DNA from: Bacteroidota bacterium
Lineage (GTDB): Bacteria; Bacteroidota; Bacteroidia; Bacteroidales; TTA-H9
NCBI GenBank assembly: GCA_003250395.1
Contig: QKGM01000038.1
Coordinates: 310,001 to 374,000 of the forward strand
Direction of reading: 5' to 3'
Length of the DNA: 64,000 nt
Below the pieces are notes generated by a model, which had not been told where the DNA came from, did not search any database, and was given only the letters and a program-made list of their open reading frames with translations. The translations under genes and the position numbers were made by a program. Within the stretch, counting starts at the first letter, position 1. The number at the start of each line of letters is the position of its first letter. This document shows positions 46,424 through 56,011 of the stretch, in pieces.

Positions 46424-48637
46424 ATGAAAATAGCTTTGTCTGCAATCGGTTTGTTCTTTTTAACTGTTTGGTCAGTCAATGCACAGGTAGTCTGGTTGAA
46501 CCCCAAACCAATCGGTGCCGATCTGAACGATGTTGTATTTGCTGACAGTCTGCACGGAGTCATAATTGGTAAATATGGAACTATCCTATATACTGAGGAT
46601 GCTGGTGAACAGTGGGAAATAGTTTTAACTGGCGCGGAATCTGGCTTTAATAATCTGCAATATATTGACGGGAGGTATTATACCTCGAATGGAAGCCTTT
46701 TTTCTTCTTCCAATGGTAGAACGTGGGAAATGATTTATTTTGACCAGCTTTATTCTGTTAATACTTTCAGATTCGTTGACCATCTGCACGGTTATGGATT
46801 GTTCAATTCTAATACCGGTGCTAAATTCGGTGAAACAATTGATGGAGGATATACCTGGCGTCTCTCAGACTGGATGCAATCTCCCCCTGGAGTCAATTCC
46901 AGAATGCGGTTTACAAGTGCGGGCATTGGATATTTTAGCGATGGCAAGGCTGTATACAAAACAGTTGACAGTTGCCAAACCTGGAACCTGATCAGGGATT
47001 TTTCGGCCGGGAATCGCGGAATCATCATTACTGCTTTAAGCGATAATAAGTTGATAGTCGGGATCCGTAGTATACTTCCCGAAACATACGGGTACGTGGT
47101 GTTGACCAATGATGGCGGAGTTACATTTGATACTGTGTACCAGGGTGATCAGTATCCGACTGCCATAGATTTTTTCGATGGACGACATGGACTTATAGCA
47201 TTGAACAAAGTATATTCCTATGCTGATACAACTGTCAGGGAACTAGTACTACAGACAGAGGATGGTGGCAAAACCTGGGCTTATAATTATATGCCGAATC
47301 TGGGTAATTTTAACGGACTGAATTATGTTAAGAAAGGAGAAGCTTACATTGTCGGGGATTTGGGCCGAATATGCAAGTCGACCGATGACGGAAAGTCATG
47401 GTCGCTCTATTGGCCGGTAAACTATGATATTTATTTATACATGATTTATCTGGGTAATAAAAAGTTAATCAGATACAATGTTAATAATTTCGGTTTTAAG
47501 CTTGAAAAAACCTATGATGAAGGAAAAACCTGGAAAGAATTACCTTGTCCTCACTCCGATTTCTTTCCGAAATTTTCTGACTCCCTATACGGTTGTGAAG
47601 CCTATCGATATGCAGCCGGTGATTCGGTCGGGACTAATTATACCTTGGATGGCGGGCTCTCATGGCATACAAACCGTGCAAAATTCAAATTGAAAGCGGT
47701 AACTGATTTTAATGTTGTCTCACCGGGTATTATTTTTTTAACACAGCCCGATAACTCATTCGTGTATTCAGAAAATAACGGCCAGAGCTGGATCAGGCAA
47801 CCGATTCCGTTTACCAACGGAATACTACAGCCCCTATCAGTTGACTCGTTGCTTTATATTTATAAGGATGTCATTTTTGATAGTATATTACGCTGTCAGA
47901 TTTTTACATGGTTGTCGGTTGATCGGGGAATTTCATGGAAATTGATGGGGGCAGTGGATATGATCGGTTTATACCGGATTAAAATGATCAGGACTAACTC
48001 TAAAGGTGATATCTTCTTAATGTTACATGCCGATATCTGGAAAGATATGTTTAATGACAAACTCTATTTCTCGCACGATTATGGGTCAACATGGGTAGTT
48101 ACTGACTCAATTCAGGATGTAACAGGATTTGAAGCCATTGATTTGAACGATAAGGGAGTTGGCAGAGTGATGTCTTTTGATTATCTGAAATTAGAGGATT
48201 TGAGGATTCATACTACTACTGACTGGGGGCATACATGGAAGGATGAGGAATTTGTTTTACCATCTATATTTTGTTCGATGGTGATAGCCGAAGATGGCTC
48301 TACTATACTTGGTGGGCAGTTTGGATTTTTAATAAAGGTTTATGGTCCTGATGGTCCATACGGGTTTATAGACATGAAGACTCAAAATGATGTAATTGTA
48401 TTTCCGAATCCGACTTCTGATATTGTAACTTTTAGGTTGGATTCTCCTGCACCTGCGTCTGTAGACTTTACCCTGTCTGATCTTCAGGGGCGGATCGTAA
48501 TGCGCTTCACTGATCTGCTAAAAAAAGGAGATAAAGAAGCCAGAATCAATATGGCTACCCTGTCGTCAGGTATTTACTTTTATCGTCTGGAGTTTAATAA
48601 TACGGCAAAAACAGGGAAACTTCTGATTGGAAGGTAG
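46424..48637 (+). CDS. T9SS-exported BNR/Ycf48-like beta-propeller protein
   Basis: A 737-residue secreted protein with signal MKIALSAIGLFFLTVWSVNAQ. The body has repeated Asp-box/Ycf48-like segments (LYTEDAGEQWEIV, TIDGGYTWRL, QTEDGGKTWAY, KSTDDGKSWSL, YDEGKTWKEL, TLDGGLSWHT), pointing to one or two beta-propellers. The C-terminal 80 or so residues form a type A sorting domain: VFPNPTSDIVTFRL, LSDLQGRIVM, SSGIYFYRL. It is not obviously a paralogue of the four tandem proteins beyond the shared repeat and sorting types. The function is unknown. Confidence 0.87.
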   Translation: MKIALSAIGLFFLTVWSVNAQVVWLNPKPIGADLNDVVFADSLHGVIIGKYGTILYTEDAGEQWEIVLTGAESGFNNLQYIDGRYYTSNGSLFSSSNGRTWEMIYFDQLYSVNTFRFVDHLHGYGLFNSNTGAKFGETIDGGYTWRLSDWMQSPPGVNSRMRFTSAGIGYFSDGKAVYKTVDSCQTWNLIRDFSAGNRGIIITALSDNKLIVGIRSILPETYGYVVLTNDGGVTFDTVYQGDQYPTAIDFFDGRHGLIALNKVYSYADTTVRELVLQTEDGGKTWAYNYMPNLGNFNGLNYVKKGEAYIVGDLGRICKSTDDGKSWSLYWPVNYDIYLYMIYLGNKKLIRYNVNNFGFKLEKTYDEGKTWKELPCPHSDFFPKFSDSLYGCEAYRYAAGDSVGTNYTLDGGLSWHTNRAKFKLKAVTDFNVVSPGIIFLTQPDNSFVYSENNGQSWIRQPIPFTNGILQPLSVDSLLYIYKDVIFDSILRCQIFTWLSVDRGISWKLMGAVDMIGLYRIKMIRTNSKGDIFLMLHADIWKDMFNDKLYFSHDYGSTWVVTDSIQDVTGFEAIDLNDKGVGRVMSFDYLKLEDLRIHTTTDWGHTWKDEEFVLPSIFCSMVIAEDGSTILGGQFGFLIKVYGPDGPYGFIDMKTQNDVIVFPNPTSDIVTFRLDSPAPASVDFTLSDLQGRIVMRFTDLLKKGDKEARINMATLSSGIYFYRLEFNNTAKTGKLLIGR

Positions 48638-48794
48638 ATTGGCAGTTTCGGGGCAACCCTTTCCTGAAACGGCTTGTATTAAAAACCTTTGAGGCAGCCG
48701 TATGTTTTTGCACCTTTGCAGGTGATCTCAAAAGATTGCAAATAAGAAATTCCTCTTGATACTGAACTAACTGGTTAAAAAAATTGCCTCTGTT

Positions 48795-50990
48795 ATGAGT
48801 ATTTACCTCGATTATAATGCCACCACGCCTATCGACCCCGAAGTGGCCGATGCAATGCGTCCTTATCTCGATTCCGTTTTCGGGAACCCGTCGAGCAGTC
48901 ATGCTTTCGGTGTTAAGGCCAGAATGGCAGTAGAAACAGCCCGCAGTCAGGTGGCAACCTTGCTGGGTTGTGATGCCGATGAGGTGGTGTTTACCAGTGG
49001 CGGTTCTGAATCGAACAACATGGCTATTAAGGGAGTGGCATATAATAACCAGCACAAGGGAAGGCATATTATTACCACTTCAATTGAGCATCCCGCCGTG
49101 ACAGAAGTTTGCAGTTTTCTGGAAAAGCATGGTTTTGAAGTTACCACTGTAGGCGTTGATAAGTTTGGTGTTGTGAGTACCGGGGAGATAAAGCAGGCAA
49201 TTCGTCCTGATACCATCCTAATCAGCGTGATGCATGCTAATAATGAAACCGGGTCTATTCAACCTATCGAGGAAATTGGCAGGCTGGCTCATGAAAGGGG
49301 AATTCTTTTTCATTGCGATGCAGCGCAAAGTGTTGGTAAAATACCGGTGAAAGTCAGGAGTATGCAGGTTGATCTGCTTTCGGTGGCAGGTCATAAGCTC
49401 TATGCTCCCAAAGGAATTGGTGTTCTTTATATTCGGCGTGGGGTTACTCTTGAGAAATTAATTCATGGTGCCGACCATGAGAGAAACCTGAGAGCCGGAA
49501 CAGAGAATGTGCTTGAAATTGCCGGCCTCGGGAAGGCATGTGAAATAGCTGGCCGTGATCTGAACATGAATATGAGGCACATGAAAGAGTTGCGCGATCA
49601 GTTGCATGATGGTATTACTGCCATTGTTGACAATGTGAAACTCAATGGTCATCCTGACTGGCGTCTGCCTAATACCCTGAGCCTGAGTTTCCGGAACGTG
49701 GAAGCCAATACATTGCTTTCTGAACTTACAGGTATGGCTGCATCTGCAGGAGCAGCTTGCCATTCCGGCGAAGTGGAGATGAGCCGTGTGCTTTCGGCTA
49801 TGAAACTCCCTGGCGAATGGGCCATGGGAACTATCAGGTTCTCAACAGGCAGGTTTCTTACGAAAGCTGAGGTTGATCAGGCCATTGAAATGGTATCTGG
49901 TGCTGTTGGGCGTTTACGGGCCGGAAATAGCAGACACGACGATGAAGAGTTACATTCTGTCAGGCTTACCCATTTTACTCACGGAATGGGATGCGCCTGC
50001 AAGCTGCGCCCTCAGCTGCTTGAACAGGTGTTAAAAAATGTCCCCGTGATCCCTTGTGCTGATTTGCTCGTTGGACCGGAAACATCTGACGATGCTGCAG
50101 TTTACCGGCTGAACGATGAAACGGCTTTGGTAGAGACACTCGATTTTTTTACGCCGATTGTTGATGACCCTTATCAATTTGGGGCAATTGCAGCAGCCAA
50201 TGCACTGAGCGATGTGTATGCTATGGGGGCGCGCCCGTTGTTTGCCCTGAACATCGCGGCTTTCCCTTCTAACCGGTTACCGATGTCTGTACTTGAAGCT
50301 ATCCTGCATGGTGCTTCCGATAAAGCTGCCGAAGCCGGAATCCCAATCGTGGGAGGTCATACGGTTGACGATACTGAACCTAAGTTCGGTTTGGCAGTAA
50401 CCGGAATGGTTCATCCTGATAAAATATTGACAAATAAGGGGGCCCGTGAGGGGGATAAACTTATTCTGACGAAACCATTGGGAACTGGCATCATCAGTAC
50501 GGCGGTAAAACAGGGCGTTGCAAGCGATGACTCTGCCCGCGAGGCTGCTTCCGCAATGGCCCGATTGAATAAGATTGCGGCCGAAACGATGGCCCGGTTT
50601 TCAGTACATGCCTGCACCGATATTACAGGTTTTGGCCTTCTCGGGCATCTTCGGGAGATGGCAGATGGAGCCGGTATGAGCTTTGTTGTCTTTTCCGGAA
50701 ATGTGCCTTTCCTTCCGGGGGCTCTTCAGTTGGCACAGGCCGGTATTATTCCGGGAGGTACAAAAGACAACCTGAGTCATGTATCAGCTGTTACCCGGTT
50801 TTCTGAAGATGTTTCCATCGCACATCGATACCTGCTGGCCGATGCTCAGACATCAGGAGGCCTGCTGATTGCTGTCTCTGAAACAGAGGCTGATACGCTT
50901 CTCGATTCCTTGCATTTAGCTGGCGTGAATGAAGCAACAATCATTGGAATGGTGCAAAACCGTAAAGAATGGGCAATGATGGTAGGGTAA
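48795..50990 (+). CDS. Cysteine desulfurase fused to selenide, water dikinase
   Basis: A 731-residue fusion. Residues 1 to about 375 are a NifS/IscS-type enzyme: SVAGHKLYAPKGIGVLY with PLP Lys201, the catalytic Cys322 in SAGAACHSGEVEMS, and HCDAAQSVGK. Residues about 388-731 are SelD, which makes selenophosphate from selenide and ATP: RLTHFTHGMGCACK has Cys400 and Lys403 at the positions of E. coli Cys17 and Lys20, followed by DDAAVYRL, ETLDFFTPIVDDPY, ANALSDVYAMGARP, VGGHTVDDTEPKFG and ADAQTSGGLLIAV. The desulfurase part could release selenium from selenocysteine for direct use by SelD (inference). The active residue is Cys, not Sec. No selA, selB, selC or selU is in the window. Confidence 0.93.
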   Translation: MSIYLDYNATTPIDPEVADAMRPYLDSVFGNPSSSHAFGVKARMAVETARSQVATLLGCDADEVVFTSGGSESNNMAIKGVAYNNQHKGRHIITTSIEHPAVTEVCSFLEKHGFEVTTVGVDKFGVVSTGEIKQAIRPDTILISVMHANNETGSIQPIEEIGRLAHERGILFHCDAAQSVGKIPVKVRSMQVDLLSVAGHKLYAPKGIGVLYIRRGVTLEKLIHGADHERNLRAGTENVLEIAGLGKACEIAGRDLNMNMRHMKELRDQLHDGITAIVDNVKLNGHPDWRLPNTLSLSFRNVEANTLLSELTGMAASAGAACHSGEVEMSRVLSAMKLPGEWAMGTIRFSTGRFLTKAEVDQAIEMVSGAVGRLRAGNSRHDDEELHSVRLTHFTHGMGCACKLRPQLLEQVLKNVPVIPCADLLVGPETSDDAAVYRLNDETALVETLDFFTPIVDDPYQFGAIAAANALSDVYAMGARPLFALNIAAFPSNRLPMSVLEAILHGASDKAAEAGIPIVGGHTVDDTEPKFGLAVTGMVHPDKILTNKGAREGDKLILTKPLGTGIISTAVKQGVASDDSAREAASAMARLNKIAAETMARFSVHACTDITGFGLLGHLREMADGAGMSFVVFSGNVPFLPGALQLAQAGIIPGGTKDNLSHVSAVTRFSEDVSIAHRYLLADAQTSGGLLIAVSETEADTLLDSLHLAGVNEATIIGMVQNRKEWAMMVG

Positions 50991-51104
50991 TCACCAGGTT
51001 GAGGTTAATACTGGTGTGTTTGATATAACATAGTTTCAGTGTATAATATCCTTGATTTGAGCTGGTTTCTGACTTTTGCCAGCGGAAAATCAGGTTGGTT
51101 TTTA

Positions 51105-51141
51105 TTTTGCCGGATGAACAGAAGAGAACTCATCGGCAAAA
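51105..51141. repeat. Inverted repeat downstream of the selD fusion
   Basis: TTTTGCCGGATGA and TCATCGGCAAAA pair over 12 bp with a one-base bulge and a loop of about 12 bases. No T run follows on either strand, so it is not a standard terminator. Confidence 0.4.
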
Positions 51142-51229
51142 ACTACGACATGTTTTATGAAGGTATGCCGCATCTGTCAGACAGAATGATTCTGCCGTAG
51201 AAGAGGAGTATTTCAATCAGCCAATTCAC

Positions 51230-51237
51230 TACCTTTG
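51230..51237 (+). promoter_or_regulatory. -7 promoter element of tex
   Basis: TACCTTTG, an exact TAnnTTTG match, about 91 bp before the preferred ATG at 51329. Confidence 0.45.
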
Positions 51238-51328
51238 TCATTCAAACCGGCCTGATCCCTGGGTTTTCTTCATCATGTTTTTGTTCAGAAGCAACTTCAG
51301 GTATAAACCGCCCGTCAACATAATTGTT

Positions 51329-53464
51329 ATGATCGATTTTGCCCGTAAGATTGCCCTGGAACTTTCACTTGATGAGAATCTGACAGCCAATGTAATTAAA
51401 TTGCTGGCTGAAGGTGCAACCATTCCATTCATTGCCAGATACAGGAAAGAGATGACAGGCAGCATGGATGAGGTGGCCATAATGTCTATCCGCGACCGGC
51501 TTCATCAACTGGAGGAGCTTGAAAAGCGCCGGGAAACTGTTCTCAACAGCATCACTGAACAGGGAAAGCTTACCGGGGAGCTGCAACGGCAGATTGAGGA
51601 AGCCCCTACGATGGCTGTACTTGAAGACCTGTATCTGCCTTTCAGGCCAAAGAGGAGAACCCGTGCAACTATTGCACGGGAAAAAGGGCTTGAACCATTA
51701 GCCCGACAACTAATGAGCCAGCATCAGGGAGTCGATCCGGAGTTAGTCAGTCAAAAATATATCTCGGAAGAGAAAGGTGTAGCTTGTGTAGAAGATGCAC
51801 TGGCAGGTGCACGTGATATCATGGCTGAGTGGATTAGTGAACACGCGTATGCCCGGCAGCGTCTCCGTTCGCTGTTTCAACGATCGGGAATCATAAGGTC
51901 AAAGGTGGCAAAGGGAAAGGAAACAGAGGGAGAAAAATACAGGATTTATTTTGACTCCGAGGAGAAGGCTACAAGAGCCCCTTCGCATCGATTGCTGGCC
52001 ATGTTCCGGGGAGAAGATGAGGGTTTTCTGAAAGTTGTTATCGAACCCCCTGCCATTGATGCAGTGGAGTTGCTGGAGCAGATTTTCGTCAGGAATGATA
52101 CATTGTCAGCCAATCAGGTCAGGTCGGCTGCTTTCGACAGTTATAAACGTCTGATGCAACCATCACTTGAAACCGAGATACGCCAAATGCTCAAAGAGAA
52201 GGCCGATACTGAGGCTATCAGGGTTTTTGCCGAAAATTTAAGGCAACTGCTGATGGCTGCTCCTTTGCGGGGAAGAAATGTACTGGCTCTTGACCCTGGT
52301 TTTCGTACCGGTTGTAAGTTGGTTTGCCTTGATTGCAACGGGAAATTGCTTCATAATGAAACAATCTACCCCCATCCTCCTGAAAATAAGGTGAAAGAAA
52401 GCATCCACAAAATCAGGAGCCTTGTGAATGCATACAAGATAAGCGCGATAGCCGTTGGTAATGGAACAGCCGGGCGTGAAACAGAAGCTTTTATCCGGCA
52501 CATCCCTTTCGACGGCGATATGCTGGCAGTTATGGTGAATGAAGCTGGTGCATCGGTTTATTCCGCATCTTCAGTTGCCAGAGAAGAGTTCCCCGATTAC
52601 GATGTTACTGTACGTGGAGCTGTTTCAATAGGGCGAAGACTTATTGACCCGCTGGCTGAACTTGTTAAAATTGATCCTAAGTCGATTGGTGTGGGTCAGT
52701 ACCAGCACGATGTTGACCAAAATGCTCTTCAAAAGAGCCTCGAAGATGTAGTAGTAAATTGTGTGAATCAGGTTGGGGTTGATTTAAATACGGCAAGTAA
52801 AGAGCTGCTTTCATATGTGTCAGGAATCGGCCCCTCGCTTGCAAGGAATATTGTAGAGTACCGTTCACAAAAAGGGAGCTTCCGGTCGCGGTCCGAGCTT
52901 CTTAAGGTACCGAGATTAGGAGAAAAAGCGTTTGAGCAGGCCGCCGGTTTCCTCAGGATCCCATCCGCTGCAAATCCCCTGGATGCTTCGGCTGTTCATC
53001 CCGAGAGCTATGCTGTGGTGGATGCCATGGCCGGAAAAATGAATACAACCGTTATCGAACTGATGAATTCCGAAACACTTCGTGAACAACTTAACCTCGC
53101 GGATTTTGTGACCGATAGGACCGGCCTGCCGACCTTGAAGGATATCATGTCTGAACTTTCCAAACCAGGTCGTGATCCGCGCAGTAAGTTCGAAGTCTTT
53201 GAATTCGACCGCAACGTTCATACAATCGGCGATCTGGTGGTAGGGATGGAACTTCCGGGAATTATTACCAATATAACTAATTTTGGGGCTTTTGTTGATA
53301 TCGGGGTTCATCAGGACGGGTTGGTTCACGTTAGTCAGTTGGCCGACAGGTATGTTAGTAACCCCAACGAGGTGGTCACCCTCAACCAGAAAGTCGTGGT
53401 GAGGGTACTTGAGGTCGATGTAGCCAGGAAAAGGATTAACCTGTCAATGAAAAAGAGTGGATAG
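51329..53464 (+). CDS. tex: Tex family S1 RNA-binding protein
   Basis: Tex is a conserved nucleic-acid-binding factor involved in transcription and RNA metabolism. The 711-residue product (start at 51329, MIDFARKIALEL, rather than 51275) has the N-terminal helical region with GATIPFIARYRKEMTG, a YqgF-like domain with VLALDPGFRTGCKLV, helix-hairpin-helix segments (VGVDLNTASKELLSYVSGIG, FRSRSELLKVPRLGEKAFEQ) and a C-terminal S1 domain (about 635-705, GIITNITNFGAFVDIGVHQDGLVHVS). The length is normal. Confidence 0.95.
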   Translation: MIDFARKIALELSLDENLTANVIKLLAEGATIPFIARYRKEMTGSMDEVAIMSIRDRLHQLEELEKRRETVLNSITEQGKLTGELQRQIEEAPTMAVLEDLYLPFRPKRRTRATIAREKGLEPLARQLMSQHQGVDPELVSQKYISEEKGVACVEDALAGARDIMAEWISEHAYARQRLRSLFQRSGIIRSKVAKGKETEGEKYRIYFDSEEKATRAPSHRLLAMFRGEDEGFLKVVIEPPAIDAVELLEQIFVRNDTLSANQVRSAAFDSYKRLMQPSLETEIRQMLKEKADTEAIRVFAENLRQLLMAAPLRGRNVLALDPGFRTGCKLVCLDCNGKLLHNETIYPHPPENKVKESIHKIRSLVNAYKISAIAVGNGTAGRETEAFIRHIPFDGDMLAVMVNEAGASVYSASSVAREEFPDYDVTVRGAVSIGRRLIDPLAELVKIDPKSIGVGQYQHDVDQNALQKSLEDVVVNCVNQVGVDLNTASKELLSYVSGIGPSLARNIVEYRSQKGSFRSRSELLKVPRLGEKAFEQAAGFLRIPSAANPLDASAVHPESYAVVDAMAGKMNTTVIELMNSETLREQLNLADFVTDRTGLPTLKDIMSELSKPGRDPRSKFEVFEFDRNVHTIGDLVVGMELPGIITNITNFGAFVDIGVHQDGLVHVSQLADRYVSNPNEVVTLNQKVVVRVLEVDVARKRINLSMKKSG

Positions 53465-53527
53465 CGAAAATCAGGCCGGCAATAAGCTGCCGGTGATACC
53501 GTTTAAATTTTGGAAAAATCAATGCAC

Positions 53528-54226
53528 ATGAAACGAATAGTACTTCTGACAGTTGTGGTTTTGTTGCTGATGCCCGGAGCCAGGGCACAGGTGTTTAAAG
53601 GAATGCTGATTGGGGGGTTCAACCTTACACAGGTTGATGGTGACGAGGTCTATGGATTTGATCGCATTGGCGCTAATATTGGCGCCGGTGTTTTTGTCCC
53701 GGTCGATAAGAACTGGGGGTTCAGCATGGAGACCCTCTTTACAATGAAAGGATCATACCAGGGAGATCAATATCTGACTACCGATTCGGCAGGTAACAGA
53801 TTGACAGGGGCATATGACCTCAGATTAAATTATGTTGAGATACCTCTTCTGGCTCACTACACCGACAGAGACCGTCTCACTGTTGGTGTCGGATTATCAT
53901 ATGCCCGCCTTGTCGGGGTTACAGAAAAAGAGCATGGCAAATTAATCTCCTCAACAACCGTTAAGGATGGCCCCTATAAAACGTCTGATTACTCAGTGCT
54001 TGCTGATTTGCGACTGAAACTTTATAAAAGCATTCTGCTGAATGTCCGGTACAGCTATTCGCTGGCAAAGATCAGAACACGCGATTTTTATAATATCCAT
54101 GGTGAGTTTCTCCGCACCCGTGAACAATACAATAATACAATCTCTGTAAGGTTCATCTGGATGTTTAACGATCTGGGGCTGACGCTGTCAAATGTGAAGA
54201 AAGCCAACCCGGCAATTGAAAATTAG
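53528..54226 (+). CDS. Outer-membrane beta-barrel protein (PorT-like family)
   Basis: A 232-residue protein with signal MKRIVLLTVVVLLLMPGARAQ; this start is preferred to in-frame TTG 53510 and ATG 53522. The mature part has alternating strands typical of the small Bacteroidota barrel family (KGMLIGGFNLTQVDGDE, GANIGAGVFVPV, LNYVEIPLLAHYT, LTVGVGLSYARLVG, NTISVRFIWMF). It is probably an outer-membrane barrel of about eight to ten strands. No partner is evident and the function is unknown. Confidence 0.8.
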   Translation: MKRIVLLTVVVLLLMPGARAQVFKGMLIGGFNLTQVDGDEVYGFDRIGANIGAGVFVPVDKNWGFSMETLFTMKGSYQGDQYLTTDSAGNRLTGAYDLRLNYVEIPLLAHYTDRDRLTVGVGLSYARLVGVTEKEHGKLISSTTVKDGPYKTSDYSVLADLRLKLYKSILLNVRYSYSLAKIRTRDFYNIHGEFLRTREQYNNTISVRFIWMFNDLGLTLSNVKKANPAIEN

Positions 54227-54238
54227 CCGGGTGTTTTT
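54207..54238 (+). terminator. Terminator overlapping the barrel gene stop
   Basis: ACCCGGC/GCCGGGT (54207-54213 and 54226-54232) is followed by a T run. The left arm lies inside the last codons and the right arm begins at the last base of the TAG stop. Confidence 0.6.
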
Positions 54239-54283
54239 ACCCTGACGTAATTGTTTAACCTGTGGGTCTGACCGATTTTCCTT

Positions 54284-54799
54284 ATGAAAATGGATTCGCC
54301 ATTAGATGCAGCCGGCTGGATTGAATATCTGAAGATGTCTCCCCACCCCGAGGGAGGGAGTTTTTCGGCCGGATTTCAGGATGCACCTCTGTTTCTTCCC
54401 CGTTTTCCCGATCAACACCATGAAGGTCAGCGAAGACTTTACTCTTCAATTTATTATTTGCTTAAAGAGGGTGATTTTTCAGCCTTTCATCGTCTTGAAA
54501 CAGATGAAATGTGGCATCATTATCTGGGGGGTGTTCTGAAAATTCATATGATAGATCCTTCAGGTACCTATACATTCAGGTTGCTTGGAAATGCCCCGGG
54601 AAGAGGAGCCGTGTTTCAGTTTCTGGTCCCCCACCATGTCTGGTTTGCGGTTGAACCCGAGACTGGCAGCGGATTTGCTTTATGCGGCTGTACCTTGTCT
54701 CCCGGATATCACGATGATGATTTTGAGATGGCTGATCGTGGAAAATTATCACTTCAATTTTCTCAACACAAGGAGTTGATCAATCGCTTTACCCGATAA
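54284..54799 (+). CDS. DUF985 cupin family protein
   Basis: A 171-residue cupin-fold protein of the DUF985 type. Typical features are IEYLKMSPHPEGGSF at the N-terminus, YSSIYYLLKEGDFSAFHRLETDEMWHHYLGG (about 50-82) and VPHHVWFAVEPE, CTLSPGYHDDDFEM near the C-terminus. The family often binds a small ligand or sugar nucleotide, but its reaction is not established. The start could also be Met3. Confidence 0.88.
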   Translation: MKMDSPLDAAGWIEYLKMSPHPEGGSFSAGFQDAPLFLPRFPDQHHEGQRRLYSSIYYLLKEGDFSAFHRLETDEMWHHYLGGVLKIHMIDPSGTYTFRLLGNAPGRGAVFQFLVPHHVWFAVEPETGSGFALCGCTLSPGYHDDDFEMADRGKLSLQFSQHKELINRFTR

Positions 54800-56011
54800 A
54801 ACTACCAGTTTTAATAATCTATCTAGTTTTAGTGATCGCTTTAACCGGGTGATTACAGGATCGACCTTTGAATTCCCAACCCGACTTAAATTACCCTATT
54901 TTTTCAACCTGAAAGGGACAAAATACCAGATAAATTATCAGTTGATGATTTGTTGTATTTCTGATATTTACTTCGGTTTAATCCCCATTTCTGCAGTAAA
55001 TTGTTCCCGGTTTGATGTCTTGAATGGAGATTTGTATAACAGGCTTTGATATTACCGTATGAGAATCAATCACCTTTGTAAATCCATTTCCTGGAATATG
55101 AAATCATGGGACCTTATACAAGTTTTGTTGTGTTCTATATTTTGTACTGTTTTCCAAAATATGGAATAGTTTTTGATGAATTGTTTAACCTCTCCGGTTA
55201 AAATTTTTTGACTTTATTGGGTTTTTTATGTGATTATTGTCATATAACTAATATCTTTTTAAGTTGGTTATAATCTGTTGTTTACGACTCATTTTTATAC
55301 CTGATTTGCCTCTGAGAGATACCAAAGTTATACCAAAGATGCCTTTTTCTTATGAAACGCTTATTATTGCAGTGATGTGTATGTATTGTACATATGAAGC
55401 CAATTGGAATATGTGTAATTTTTGGCACAATTTTAGCTATAGAATCTGAAGGTTTCAATTTGGATTCTGTCTTCAGCCGGCAGTTTTAAGTGTTGCATCT
55501 ACACATTGGATTATCATAGTATCATTTCGTGTTAATTACCAGATATAGTTATCCGGCAATGCTTCGAACGGCTGAGAAAATGACATTATGGACCCTGTAT
55601 ATGAACTTGTAATGGTAACTTAGTCAATATCCTGCTGATTTTAAAATGGCCATGTCAGTTTTTCTCCGATTTATATGAGATGTGTTTTCTTGAATTCCGG
55701 CAATAGTTGTAGTGTTCCCGATAGAAAGTTTGATCAGGCATCTAATTAAATATTGATATGGGGAATCTGTTTGAGCAGGATATTGTGAAGGAATTCGGGT
55801 TTTCTTTGAGGATATGTTTTGCAAAATGGTGTTTGTGTAATGTATTGGGTTTTCAACAGCAATGTAAGACGTTACCTTCAATATTTATCTCATGCATGAC
55901 CCTGACCTTATTTTTCTGAAAAATTAGTTTCAAACTAATTAATAACTTCGCAGCCCCGTCAACTTTTTTTACTGGCTGTTGTTTGAAACAGCAAGCAGAT
56001 ACGGTAACGCT
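54800..56011. other. Gene-poor stretch before the HAD-like gene
   Basis: About 1.2 kb of AT-rich sequence. Frames of 60-85 codons on both strands have no recognised motif. No tRNA, hairpin terminator or repeat stood out. Confidence 0.55.

Larger units (their letters stand above)
50991..51328. other. Intergenic region between the NifS-SelD gene and tex
   Basis: 338 bp with no coding frame of note. It contains an inverted repeat at 51105-51141 and the tex -7 element at 51230. No selC-like tRNA was found. Confidence 0.5.

Noticed and set aside
49990-50004. Possible in-frame Sec codon in the SelD domain
   Set aside because: The active-site position is an ordinary Cys codon (TGC) in GMGCACK; no in-frame TGA is present.
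50991-51328. Search for a selC (tRNA-Sec) gene next to the selD fusion
   Set aside because: No cloverleaf or T-loop-like sequence was found.
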